A program made the position numbers and the translations under genes. Shown in pieces: positions 23,717-34,573 of a DNA stretch of 64,000 nucleotides (positions are counted from its first letter, which is position 1; the number at the start of each line of letters is the position of its first letter). Where the stretch lies: positions 5,872,001 to 5,936,000 of the forward strand of contig OZ035961.1 in NCBI GenBank assembly GCA_964034945.1, written 5' to 3'. Source of the DNA: Chrysopilus asiliformis. Its lineage: Eukaryota > Arthropoda > Insecta > Diptera > Rhagionidae. A model generated the notes under the pieces. The model searched no databases, was not told where the DNA came from, and was given only the letters and a program-made list of their open reading frames with translations.

Positions 23717-24260
23717 CCTATAATATAATACGAGGAATGTCTGTCTGTCTGTCTGCACAAACGATCTCGCAAACCCGCCTAACGATTTTCACGAAACTTG
23801 GGGGTTAGGGATTTTCGGGGACAAGAATTCGATTTAGATAGGTCTCACCTCTGAGAAAATTTCCCTTCGATTCCCACCTGACTTTTCCCTCCCCTCGATA
23901 CCCCTCGCCTGTTATCAACGAATTGGGTGGTCCGATCTTAATGAAACTTTACAGTATTACTAAGGGGGCTAAGGGCTTTCGATTTTTCCACTACAAACCT
24001 GACTTTTGCCTCCCCTCGATAACACTCACCTGGTGTCTCAAAAGGTTTCAAAAATCAGTGACAGCGATTACTCAATAACCACTCAACCGATTTCTACGAA
24101 ATTTTGTTATCGCGCGTTAGTTTTAGTTCTAGCTTTCTATGTCGGGAAATTAAAAACTCTGGAAAAGCTCTGTAAAGATAATGTGAATTTAGTTTTTCCC
24201 CAAAAATCAGCAAAAGTAGGATTTTGAGCTCGTCGAGCATGGCTCGGTCTTCCTGGTACT
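23717..24260 (+). repeat. Family C element, copy 1 (longest)
   Basis: Starts CCTATAATATAATACGAGGA and a (TGTC)n tract, then CACAAACGATCTCG, AACCCGCCTAACGATTTTCA and GGGATTTTCGGGGACAAG. It ends near GAGCATGGCTCGGTCTTCCT-GGTACT, where CCGAGCATGGCTCGG-like sequence forms a short palindrome. Further copies are at 31390 and 41409. A start ahead of a GTCT tract and a hairpin close to the end are features of Helitron-like non-autonomous elements; this is an inference. Confidence 0.7.
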
Positions 24261-25738
24261 GAGTTTAAGATATTGTTACTTCTAGATATTTAACTTTTAA
24301 AAATTGTTCAAAATAATGAAGATCGCTAACAAAAGAACAATTATTTAAATTTTCTAAAGAAATCCTTCTGAAAAAATATTGATTATTACATATTTTATAA
24401 AATATGAATCAATGTTTTATGATTTTCAATAAAATTTTTATGAATGTGTAATCGGATTTATTCATCATTGTTTTAATTTGGTAATTATATGCAATGCCTT
24501 TAAAATGATATTTTTAATATTCAACAGATTATTTCAATATTGTTCAGATCATATGAAAAGAAATCCTCTTAATCCGAATCGTTTTTCTATTTTGTATAAT
24601 TAATCCAATAACTTTTTGCATTAAGGATTAAATTGCAAAATATTCTTATTCCATTATACTATTTTCATTTTATGTGTACGTATTTTGATAAAAAATTAAT
24701 CCGAATGGCTAATATCGTTTTATATACTTATAATAAATCTATACAGCAGTAATAAGTAAGGGAACATAAATTTAATGTGGGTGGAAGTGTGATGTCTAGA
24801 TTTTTTTTATCTTTTTGAAGTTTTCAACATTTTTGCGAAAATATTTTGCAGTCTTCATTAATATTCATTGACTCGTAACGAGATTGAAGTTTAAAAAGTG
24901 GTTAAAATGATATGTTCAGCCAGTGTCCTGGTTTCTCTGTAATTTTATATTTTTTTTTTCATTTAGTTGTGTGTGTATAGTTATTCGCTGCAAATGCCAG
25001 TACAGTGTAATATATGGCTGTTTATTCGTGTTTTAATTGCTTTTTTGGACAGTGAATTGTTTACAACTAAAGTTTTCCTTTAATCGAAAACTGGATGCAA
25101 TACAATTTTTGCTTTTGCGTGCCCATATGGGTATGTCCTTTTTATTCCAATGGTGTATAGATTTTACAATATTTGTGGTTAATAAAAGTATATTGATTCA
25201 TACTTGTTTATATTGAGTTTTGTAATTTACAGAATATAAGCATGAAAATATTGATTATAAAATGACATTCAATTTGATCGGATTTTGGGGGGTCGACTTG
25301 ACAAACAGCCACTGCAAATTTGTGATAAGGATTCGTGTTATGGTCATACAAACAAGATGATGAGGGTGTCTTTGTTCAATATCGATATGCCCTGTATATC
25401 GATATGTACACATTTAACAAAATTGAATTTCTCCAAACAAGAAGTTAATGTCAAAGTGATTATTAATGATATATCGTTTAAATTGCTCTTTATAGTATTA
25501 AAGCATAATATTTGTATACTGTCCTAGTCCTCTGCTATGCAATTCTGATCCTTAAAACATGACCGAACAGATGTCCAAGAGATCACAACATGCTGGTCTA
25601 TTGTTTTAATTAGATTAGTGAATTACCCAGTTAACGTAAACCAATTTACGTATGTATACTTTTGGTTGTACCTGGCCGCATCCTGAAGAATCTAACCCCC
25701 CCGGGTGCTGTTGGTTTTACGAGAATCCCATATTAATT
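24261..25738. other. No gene seen
   Basis: Very AT-rich sequence without recognised repeats. Two CGATATG/TATCGATATG motifs occur near 25380-25405. Confidence 0.55.
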
Positions 25739-26212
25739 AGGGTGACCATATTTATTTTGCGTGGATCCGTAATACAATGAGTGATAGGCTGTGAGGGGGG
25801 GGGGGGGGGGGGGGGGGGGGGTGATCAAAGATGGCTGAAATGGAACAATAATTTTAATGTACAAAAAGGAAAAATATAAATACAATGAAAATCATAACAC
25901 CAAATCGAGAAAAAACAAATAATAGCCAAAAATAGAATGAGATTAAATGATTTTTTCCCAAAAATTCTATTTTTTCATAATCTACACAGTCTCAAGCGAA
26001 GAGTAAATTGATTTTTTGTGCTTAAATAGAAATCGTAAAAATAAATTGCAAGAAAAATGAGCTGCAGGCAGAAAAATATGATTTAGTTATGGCTATATTA
26101 CTAATTTGAAAAATCGTGGATAAAACGTTCTTTTTTTCTGTGTCGCTCGGCGGAAAAACATGCCTACATCCGAGACTGTTCCGTCTAATCCGGGACGTTA
26201 TGTTACTATTTA
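25739..26212 (+). mobile_element. Decayed GGGTGGCC-type inverted-repeat element
   Basis: The left end GGGTGACCATATTTA resembles the left end of the element at 48099. The right part holds AATCCGGGACGTTATG, comparable with the complement of ACGTCCCGGA at that family's ends. Length would be about 470 bp, like the 469-bp copy, but the right terminus is badly eroded. It carries the G run at 25795-25821. Confidence 0.35.
25795..25821. repeat. Homopolymer G27
   Basis: 27 consecutive G residues in very AT-rich surroundings, by far the longest G/C run in the window. It is capable of G-quadruplex formation, and its true length is prone to sequencing error. Confidence 0.9.
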
Positions 26213-26310
26213 TATAATTCAACCTTACTTAACACTTTTAAAATGTACTTAAAGGAGATATAAAATCTAGACAAGGTTTTGGATTGCAACGAAATGACGG
26301 TTTTTATGTA

Positions 26311-27128
26311 CACTGTAGAAAATGAATTTGAATTTAAACCGAAAAATGGGGTAAAAACGGGGTAAATTTACAAAAAAGTCGTAAAATTTCGAAAAATAAT
26401 CAGAATTTAGCTCGCACACCATTTAAGTTGTAAAATCACCCAAAAAAATATTAATCTTACAACAGAAATAGGGTAATTTTAAACCTTGCGTAAAATTTCG
26501 ACCAATATTCATATTTTTATTCTCATTTTGGTGTAAAAACACGCTCACAGGGTATTTTTGCATTATTGAACGGACAATTTCATTATTTCACAATGCAGTA
26601 GACGGATATTCGCTCTGGTTTGATGGAGCTATGTTGCCTTAACCTTATAATTCGCATAAGGTTTGTGTCATCGGAGTATAAATACTCGAATCGAGTTCCT
26701 GTAAGCCTGCGTGGAAGCTGGTAAAGCCGGCTCTGATGATGGTGAGTCAGCTTCCATACCAGAAACAGGCTCCTGATGGGTTTTCCGAGCAGACATGCCC
26801 GACCTGTTGGGGGAAATTTGGATGTGAAAACATCCGAAAAAATAATATAATTATTATTGTTTTTGCAGACCGTATAAGCCGAGAAATTCTAATACCATTT
26901 TCGGTGTAATTTTAAACAAAAAATGTCGTAAGTTTACACCAGTATTGTACTCTTACGTCTTATTTATTTTAAAGTTCCCCCGTAAAAGTAGCTTTTGTAC
27001 GCCACAAAATGAGTATAAATACATAGCTTGTAAGCCATTACAACTCGGTTTAATTTTACTGCTATTATAGTAGGAAAATGGGTTCCTACTATTTTAGTGG
27101 TAAAATCACAATAAAATTTTCTAGAGTG
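26311..27128. mobile_element. 818-bp TA-flanked inverted-repeat element
   Basis: Termini CACTGTAGAAAATGAATTT and (complement) CACTCTAGAAAATTTTATT with TA on each side (26309-26310 and 27129-27130). Both arms are rich in GTAAAATTT/GGTGTAAA motifs. The centre (about 26600-26835) is GC-richer, with palindromes ACTCGAATCGAGT and TGGAAGCTG...CAGCTTCCA. No transposase is seen. Termini resemble families F and G. Confidence 0.6.
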
Positions 27129-28336
27129 TATCTTTAACGATTCTCGAGATATTTGAAAAAATATGTTTTTTTTACATAATTTTTACGAAACTAAATATTG
27201 CAGAGGAAAGTTTTATGTTGATCACAACTGATATTTTTATTTCGGTATTGCAGGAATTTTCAGTCAACTGATTTAAGAAACTGGGGATGTTTCAGTTATG
27301 TTAGTGGAAAAACTTTTTGACAGATTTGCAATTTTAAAGTAGATGTAGAAAATGAACATTTTGATTGGAAAATTTTACTTTTCAAGTTGTTTTTTTTTTA
27401 ATAAAACAGGATAAAAATCAACTTGTCTCAAATCGAAACTATAACGTGTCGAAACTTTCATCATTTCAGGTTATAATTTTAGTGCATATACGAATAGTTT
27501 CGTCTGGATTAAAAAGAAAGAACAAGTTTTGACAAATAATGTCTAAAGTGTGTATCACTTGAAGGGTATTAGCATTTTCGGTATGAACAAGCAATTTGAA
27601 AAGCCAAAAGCGATATTCCTGTATAATATTCTGGTGTAGTACCTACCACACAGTTGACAGTGGCAAAATGGTCGTTATACGAGCCAAACATTATTGGAGA
27701 ATATTCGATGATGCAAGCGAAAATTCAAATTTGAATTCGAATATCGTCAATGCAATTCAGAGTTTCGTTGTTGGATGATAGTATGGTGATCACAAATCAT
27801 GAACACAATTACCATGCCACATATATGTATTCAGGACCAAATCCAACGAGAAATAAACTGGAATCTACATACAGAAATTTATAAATATCTGTAGATATAA
27901 GATTTCTATATTGATTCCGATATGGTATGCGATGAAAGTATGATGTGTTATGAGGTTATATTTCGAAATACAATCATATAACGATACATATTCTAGATAA
28001 AGCAATGATCTGAACCTGGAAATCAATGATTTACGTTCAATTCATATATAAGAAGCCTTACCTGCAGGCGACATTACTGCTTGTTTCGCAATTCAAAAGG
28101 AATTTTTAAGGCAAACGATTGTACAGGAATTCAATTCTCAATAAATAATTTCGAAATGCTTTAATTACAATTTTCGGATGAATAAACAGTAATCAAAACT
28201 GAAATTAAAGAACAACAAAATTCCACGAAAACAATAAAAAAGGTGTTTAAATTAATGTAAAGAAAGTCTGTGATTTTCTTGGATTCTCAAGATTAAAATC
28301 TATGTTGTTTTCATTTTTACTGTCCTCCTCTATAGT
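27129..28336. other. No gene seen; family E tail-like piece
   Basis: Around 27133-27260, AACGATTCTCGAGATATTTG and TTGATCACAACTGATATTTT match the AT-rich tail of family E (compare 54840-54925). The rest is AT-rich with no recognised feature. Confidence 0.45.
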
Positions 28337-28560
28337 CATGACGGAAACCGACTCGAGAACGGCCGGCGGCAGATATAAAATTTCTGATCAGTGCGAAATT
28401 CGTTTCAGGCAAAAATATGTGCTTGTCCGTGTAGTTTGTCTGCCAGTTTGTCTGTCAGTTTGTCGGTCTGTCCGTTATACGAATCTTAAATAACTCGAGA
28501 ACGCGTTGAGCTAGCGACTTGAATGTTTTGTTAAAGAAAAAGGAGAGACTTGAAATTTTT
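28337..28560 (+). repeat. Family E element, copy 2 (short tract)
   Basis: CCGACTCGAGAACGGCCGGC, TTTCTGATCAGTGCGAAATT and CGTTTCAGGCAAAAATATG precede a short GTCY/GTTTGTC tract (about 28424-28474). Then come CGTTATACGAATCTTAAATA and CTCGAGAACGCGTTGAGCTA. Same order as copies 1 and 3, with only about 50 bp of tract. Confidence 0.72.
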
Positions 28561-28915
28561 TATAGTTACGTTTCTCATAAATAGCTAGGCTAAATTCTTG
28601 AATGGGCGAAATTGGACCATTCCATCCCCCAAACAAATAAAACAGTTTTTTGAAATTTCCTCGAAAACGGTGAGTCATATTGAAAAATTTATGAAGGTAA
28701 AATTGTGTTTAGAATAGGATTTTACATAACTTATACATACATCAAAATCCAATGGGACCACTGCTTCTTCCTCTCCTATACAAATGGAATACTTTTTTCC
28801 TATTTTCTCGATAACTGTACATCGTATCGAAAATTTATAAAGATTAAATGTGTTTAGAATATGATTTTACATAACTTATCTATACATCAAAATCTAGTTG
28901 GACCACTTCTTTTCT
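28561..28915 (-). repeat. Family A-related sequence, reverse
   Basis: Reverse complement of A-related phrases: GTTTCTCATAAATAGCTAGG, AAACAGTTTTTTGAAATTTC, CTCGAAAACGGTGAGTCATA and TTTTACATAACTTATACATA. The second half repeats the latter phrases (28790-28900), so two related modules are arranged in tandem. Confidence 0.5.
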
Positions 28916-29644
28916 AGCTTAGAGGTGTCAGTAATGATTTGGCAAGACCGTTTTTTTAAGAACATGGCGAGTGATTTTCGTAACGACGTGTAATTTTAGT
29001 ATTTCTTTAAAACTTGTTTTGTTTCTCGTAAATTGGAGTTTTTTGCATATAATTTTCCTGAAATATCCCACACTGGATCTTTTAATAAATCATAACCATC
29101 AATTTACCTGATTATTGCGATGTCCCTATTATAAATTTCCATTTGACAAAATGTTTTATTTCAATTTTTTGTCGAAAACGAAAAGTGCACAATATTGAAT
29201 ACAGAAGTTTCGCGTTTTCGCGATAAATTATGACATAAAAGCTCTCACGTTTTTACAATTGCTTTTTCCACCACAAAAAAATCTATTTGTTTTCTGTGCA
29301 AACATTTGTTTTCAGATGTTCAGCGTTTCATGGCAATTCCGATGAAAAGTAATTGCAGAATAGCTCATGGTAAATTTTGTGTAATAATAAGTTGATTTCG
29401 ACTTTAGGGCTTTTACTATATTTTTAAAGAGGTGGTGTTCCTTTTTTTTTTAATTTAATGTTTTCAATGATCTTGTAGTAATTAATGAGAGTTAGGATAA
29501 TTGAGGCAATGTTTTACATGATTATAGAAGATGCAGAAATTCAATTAGCTTGAAATCTTACAAGAATATAAGGACAATGTGTTAAGTTTTTATATTCGTC
29601 AAGAGATTAGTGTAAATTAGAATAATTTGCGATATTGATTTTCT
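28916..29644. other. No gene seen
   Basis: AT-rich sequence with no recognised repeat or coding signal. Confidence 0.55.
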
Positions 29645-29648
29645 TTAA

Positions 29649-29857
29649 CACATTGACTGCCATATGGCTATCATTTTTGATAGCCAGTGAAAATTGGCAC
29701 TATGATTCATGAGCGGCCAAGGCTAGCATTTTCGATAGCTGGGTCTACAATCTACATGCATACATACATACATTCATACATACGTACATTCTACATACGT
29801 CTACATGTATTGGCATCTCCCTTACATTTTTGCAAAATTGGTCTGGCAGTCAACGTG
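29649..29857. mobile_element. piggyBac-like MITE (209 bp) with TTAA duplication
   Basis: TTAA (29645-29648) and TTAA (29858-29861) flank termini CACATTGACTGCCATATGG and (complement) CACGTTGACTGCCAGACC. TTAA target duplications are diagnostic of piggyBac-type insertion. The interior holds ATCATTTTTGATAGCC and a CATA/CATACATA repeat. No coding capacity, so mobilisation depended on an enzyme encoded elsewhere. Confidence 0.8.
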
Positions 29858-29872
29858 TTAAAGTAATATTCG

Positions 29873-30420
29873 TAAAGGGTTTTCTATTTTCAATGTCCGC
29901 ATTTTGAAATTGAATAACAAACAATCGGAGTAGAAATTCCACAATATCTTTATTGTCAGTGAAGGAACAATCAATGACATTAATAATGGAAAAAATATCG
30001 TTAAAATAGCTTTGCTAAGTGGCGTGCATTGTCGAGACCCAATTTTCGATCCCACGATCTTGCCGGCCAATTATGTCACCATTTCGTGGAATGACACGTC
30101 CACGGAACTTTTCAAGCATTATAGCGATTGTTTCACGACTTGTGTGGCACGTAGCGCCGTCTTGTTGAAAAAACTTATCTTGCAGATCGATATCAAGAAA
30201 ACAGGGCCACAAAAAATTGTTAATCATCGCGTGATATCTTTTCCATCTTCTTTTTTCGTGCTCGGAGAAGTAGGGTCCGATGACACCATCAGTCCACAAT
30301 CCGCACCAAATAGTTTTTTTCCGGGTGCAATGGGCACTCCAAGACTCTTCAAGGGAATTTTTTTTGCAGAGAAAATCACATTTGGGGATTATTGGAGTCG
30401 CCTTTTTTTTAAAAAAATGT
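29873..30420 (-). mobile_element. mariner-type remnant, one end missing
   Basis: A candidate terminus GTAAAGGGTTTTCTATTTTC begins 15 bp right of the TTAA MITE. The body encodes a broken transposase on the minus strand. No matching inverted terminus is found right of 30420, so the copy is truncated at its 5' (right) side. Confidence 0.55.
30015..30420 (-). pseudogene. mariner/Tc1-superfamily transposase, internally deleted
   Basis: A transposase cuts and re-inserts its own element using a DDD/E catalytic triad. The minus-strand frame 30299-30015 holds VIGPYFSEHE, then LDIDLQDKFFQQDGATCHTS with the second catalytic Asp, then LEKFRGRVIPRNGD. Right after that, where WPPRSxDLTP and the third catalytic Asp should follow, the frame jumps to IENWVSTMHAT near the usual C terminus and stops. 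An internal deletion has therefore removed the catalytic third Asp. Upstream homology continues to about 30420 in other frames, indicating frameshifts. The N-terminal DNA-binding part is absent. Confidence 0.75.
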
Positions 30421-31389
30421 TTTATTGATCATGATAAACTCTTATTTATCTGAAATCGAAACCATAATATACATATTTAGTTTGGATAACCTGATTATCG
30501 ATTCTAAATTGATTATAACACTACATGGCTTTTATTTCATTATAAAGGCGACGAATGATGTATAAACCACAATTTCATTACCCTAGAATTAATAAAGCAT
30601 AATAATGCAGTGCTCAAAATCGTATACGAGAATAAAGGCAATTTAATGCATATGACAACAAAATATTAGTACAATTTACTTCTAAGAATCGTATTTGCTT
30701 TTAGGCAAGAATAAAACGAAATTTTTATTTCATTGCCGAAAGCTAATTGGTATAAAGATACACAGAGAAAGAACACAGATCTTCAAAGCTTGAATTTCTT
30801 TTTTTTTTCTGTTGGTTGGCCCACTGCCAAAACTCTGGATCTAAGGAGTTCATATAATTTCCTCATAATGGACATTATGAGGTTTTTGCAAATTATATAT
30901 GTTGGCTTTTATGAATTGAAATGATGTATTTTTTATATACCAAGATTATCCATTATGTATATTTATGTTAAATTTCATTTTTGATGTTATAAGTATCTTT
31001 ATTCTACGTAATGTCAGTTATATTTGCGGTTTTCATTTTTTTGGTATGTTGAGATAATTTAAATTTAGCTCAGTTGGATCTTAATTTAGAATTTTTAAAC
31101 ATTATCTAGCAAACGGACTATTAAAGACAGCAATTGACTTTGGTTTTCCGCAAATTATGCTGCCAATAGAGCGAATTTTCCGAAGATAAACCTTAGTGTA
31201 TAGGGGCCCTGATGTGGTTTTATTAGTTGTATATGCATGAATTACTCAAAAATCCTGCAGGATGTTTGCCTACCGTAAAATGTATATTTCACTAGAATTT
31301 AAATAAAATCTATTATGCAAATTATTTATTTCAATTTGATCATAGTTTTTAAACTTTTGATGATTTTAAAATGTTTTTATACTATTTAT
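30421..31389. other. No gene seen; long hairpin
   Basis: AT-rich sequence. A hairpin at about 30851-30900 pairs CCTCATAATG (30861-30870) with CATTATGAGG (30873-30882). It extends outward through CATATAATTT / AAATTATATG-type arms after a 7-nt bulge. No coding signal. Confidence 0.5.
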
Positions 31390-31896
31390 CCTATAATATA
31401 ATACGAGGAATGTCTGTCTGTCTGTCTGTCTGTCTGTCTGCACAAACTATCTCGAAAACCCGCCTAACGATTTTCATGAAACTTGGTTAGGGATTTTCGG
31501 GGACAAGGAATCGATCTAGATAGGTCTCATCCCTGAGAAAATTCCCCTCGATACCCCTCGCCTGGTATCTTCGATTTGGGTGGCCCGATCTTAATGAAAC
31601 TTTACAGTATTACTAAGGGGGCTAAGGCTTTCGATTTTTCCACTACAAACCTGACTTTTCCCTCCCCTCGATAACCCACACCTGGTGTCTCAAAACAACG
31701 TTTCAAAAACCGGTGACAGCGATTACTCAATAACCACTCAACCGATTTTTATGAAATTTTGTTATCGCGCGTTAGTTTTAGTTCTAGCTTTCTAGGTCGG
31801 GAATTTAAAAACTCTGGAAAAGCTCTGTAAAGATAATGTGAAATTAGTTTTTCCCCAAAAATCACCAAAAGTAGCATTTTGAGGTTGCCGAGCATT
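31390..31896 (+). repeat. Family C element, copy 2
   Basis: CCTATAATATAATACGAGGA, a slightly longer (TGTC)n tract than copy 1, AACCCGCCTAACGATTTTCA, GGGGACAAGGAATCGATC and CTTTACAGTATTACTAAGGG. The end near TTTGAGGTTGCCGAGCATTG lacks the terminal GGCTCGGTCTTCCTGG of copy 1. Small indels separate it from copy 1. Confidence 0.72.
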
Positions 31897-32630
31897 GATA
31901 AGAAATTGATGAATACGAAGTTGATGAATACCAAGAATTAATATTGGAAGATAGTAAGTGATGATGAGGTTAGGGCACTGTCAAGGCAAAACGGCGCCCA
32001 GGGAAATTCTGTATTTGGTGGCCCCTACCTTTCTAAAAAAATTGATGATTGTGTATGCTTTGAAATTTTGAAAGACCAACCAGAAAAGGTTTGTCTCAAT
32101 TTTTGCAATTCTCTGTGGGTGTTAATTTTTAACAATTTCTGGGTGTCAAATCAATATTATAGTTAAAAAAACAAATAAATTTCAACTCACAAATGCTTGT
32201 TTTTTTGAATTTTTGAACCCTTTTCGGTTTTTATTCGGAATTGAGAACAAAGCCGTGTTAAAGTGAATTTTTAACTCAATCAAACCGGAATGAAAAGAAA
32301 AACTTCGTGCTGTGTTAAATTTTTTCTGATCAACACTGGGAGATTCTTACTTTTAGCTATACTTTGAGGCGGTATTAATTTGTCTCTAGATTTTTCCGAA
32401 AGTAAAATAAATACGTTGAAACTATTGATTAAAATGCAATTTATTTTACATTCGGTATTAGTCACGGTTCTCATAAAATGGGCAAAAACGTGATGATCGA
32501 AACTATACACTAATAGAAAAGGAGTATTAGTAAAATCTTTAACGAAAATAAACAATAAGTGAATGGATTTTTTCCCCATTTTCGTCAGTTTACCGAGACG
32601 GATTTTTCAACGGCCAAAGTATACAGTCAG
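31897..32630. other. No gene seen
   Basis: AT-rich sequence, no recognised feature. Confidence 0.5.
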
Positions 32631-32930
32631 AATGAACAAGGATAATACCGGGAGCAAGAAGAAATCATTTGGGTTCGGTAACTTTGTTTTCTTTGTCAAC
32701 AAACAAAAGTACTTGAAACAAGCAATATCGGCTATGTCAATAAGAAATATGAAGGCGATTTATTACCATCGAAGAAAAAGTTTCGAAAATATTCTAGAAA
32801 CAAAGCCAAACAATATTTCACGGACGATTTTCTAGCTGGGAAAAGAAAACCATGGAAAAACTCTGCAAAAAGATACAAAATGAACAAAGAAAAAAAGAAT
32901 GGTAAGAAAGCTCCCGATAAGAACGTATAG
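32631..32930 (+). pseudogene. Weak lysine-rich open frame, possible gene relic
   Basis: An ATG at 32631 (context CAGAATGAAC) opens a frame MNKDNTGSKKKSFGFGNFVF that runs to 32835. A second frame, open from 32682 to TAG at 32928-32930, has no early start and includes YEGDLLPSKKKFRKYS and DDFLAGKRKPWKNSAKRYK. The second frame stays stop-free for 82 codons in A-rich DNA where TAA should be frequent, and has a more protein-like mix of Asp, Gly, Pro and Trp. A +1 shift between the two would give one short basic protein. The family is not recognised. The frame could equally be a chance product of A-rich composition. Confidence 0.2.
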
Positions 32931-34573
32931 TATATACGAGTAGATGAAGAAATTGAGAAGTTCGGATAAAACAAAAATACAACAACTATTGGTACAAAAT
33001 ATCGCTATACTGTACTTGATATTCGTATATAATAAAATATTAGTATCCGTAGCATGAAAAAAAGGACTAAAATCAACTTTCTGTCGAACATTTGAGTTCT
33101 TTTTTGTCGTTCGTGTTCTGTAAACATTACGTTGCATTTCATGACTTATACAAAAATCTCAAAAGCGAACAGAAAAACTTGTTAAAACGCAAAGAAAAAA
33201 AAAATCACAACAAAAAAATTGAATGGAATGAGAATCTACGGTGTTGTAAAAATCGAACCGTGGCTTTTCTTAATATTTTTTAATCCGCCATTGAATACTT
33301 TGAAGGACTTTGGGGCGAATCGTGTAAGAAAAAGTGTGAATTGGCTTTTATATCAAAAATACTTGAGTCATGTAATCGCGTTTACTTGAAAGGATCGCAA
33401 GAAAAGTTTCAAAATTCATCTTTTGTGTGTTAGTGAATGATGACTTTGTGTTCAAATACTTTCAACATTTTTATGGAGGTGCTTTTAATTAAATTTCAAT
33501 TTTTTGCGGTTATTTAAATTGTCGCTGATGTCTGGAAAGTTTTGGGGGTTTTCAACATTAAAAAGTAAATCAATTGAAAGGGGCTTAAGTAATCGAAGAA
33601 CATCATTTTTTACCAATTGATAAAGGAAAACGTAGTTTTAACGTTTTTCAGAGAGGTTTCTATAAATTTCAAGAATTTTTCTTGAATATTTTAATTGTGT
33701 ACAGGAATGAGTTCTTCTTTTTGGAAATATATGCATCCTGTGATGGGTTTGGATCTAATTAAATTTGGACTTTTAAAACAATTTTCATCTCGGTAGCTTT
33801 ACGCAGATGAAAATCTCCAAGCACTTTCATTTAATCTTTTGAGGATTCAGAAACTTCGAATCACATGGAAATTTATGAAAATTTAGGGTGGCGGATTATG
33901 AATCGGTTATCAGATTTTCGAAATTCAAGATGGCGGACGCAAAAATTAAAAATCGCCATAATTTCGGTGAAAAGCTGAGGTAAAGTCTAAATTTATAAAA
34001 AAAGAAAAATTTGGAATTTAAATTAAAAATTCCAAACCAAATTTTGGAACTGAATTTTGGAACTGAATTTTGGAATTACGATCTGAGATCGGGGACCAAA
34101 ATTCAATTTAACTACTCCATCTCGCCTCTTCACAAATGGATTTTTTTTTCGTCATTTTTTGTGACCATTGGCCTTTATTTATGGAGCAAGTCTATCGAAA
34201 ATATAAAAATACAACTGAATAATGTCAATAATTTATTTATTTATTTATTATCATTCAACAGGTACATTTTGAACCATCTGAATACTAAGTTTTAGTAAGG
34301 AAACTTATTAAATACATGCAAATATATACAAAAATATGAAATATTGAGGGAAAAAATTATTTACAGCTGTACAATGCATTCTTAATTGAATTTTTACTTA
34401 AATTAAAATTAACATCATGAGCAAAAATAATTCTTTATTAATTATTACTCCATGCTTTTTTTCTGCTTGCTTCGACTTGACTTATTCTAATCTTGCTAGA
34501 TCCTTAATTGCCCCTCAATAGTTCTGGCCCTGCCAGGATATACGTTCTTAACGAATAACCATGCGTCTACATA
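32931..34573. other. No gene seen; short tandem and inverted repeats
   Basis: AT-rich sequence. Near 34006-34036, TTTGGAATTT and AATTCCAAA form an inverted repeat. It is followed by about three units of a 13-bp tandem repeat AATTTTGGAACTG (about 34033-34077), then (TTTA)n at 34230-34248. GATGGCGGACG-type phrases near 33930 hint at a decayed repeat. Confidence 0.5.
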
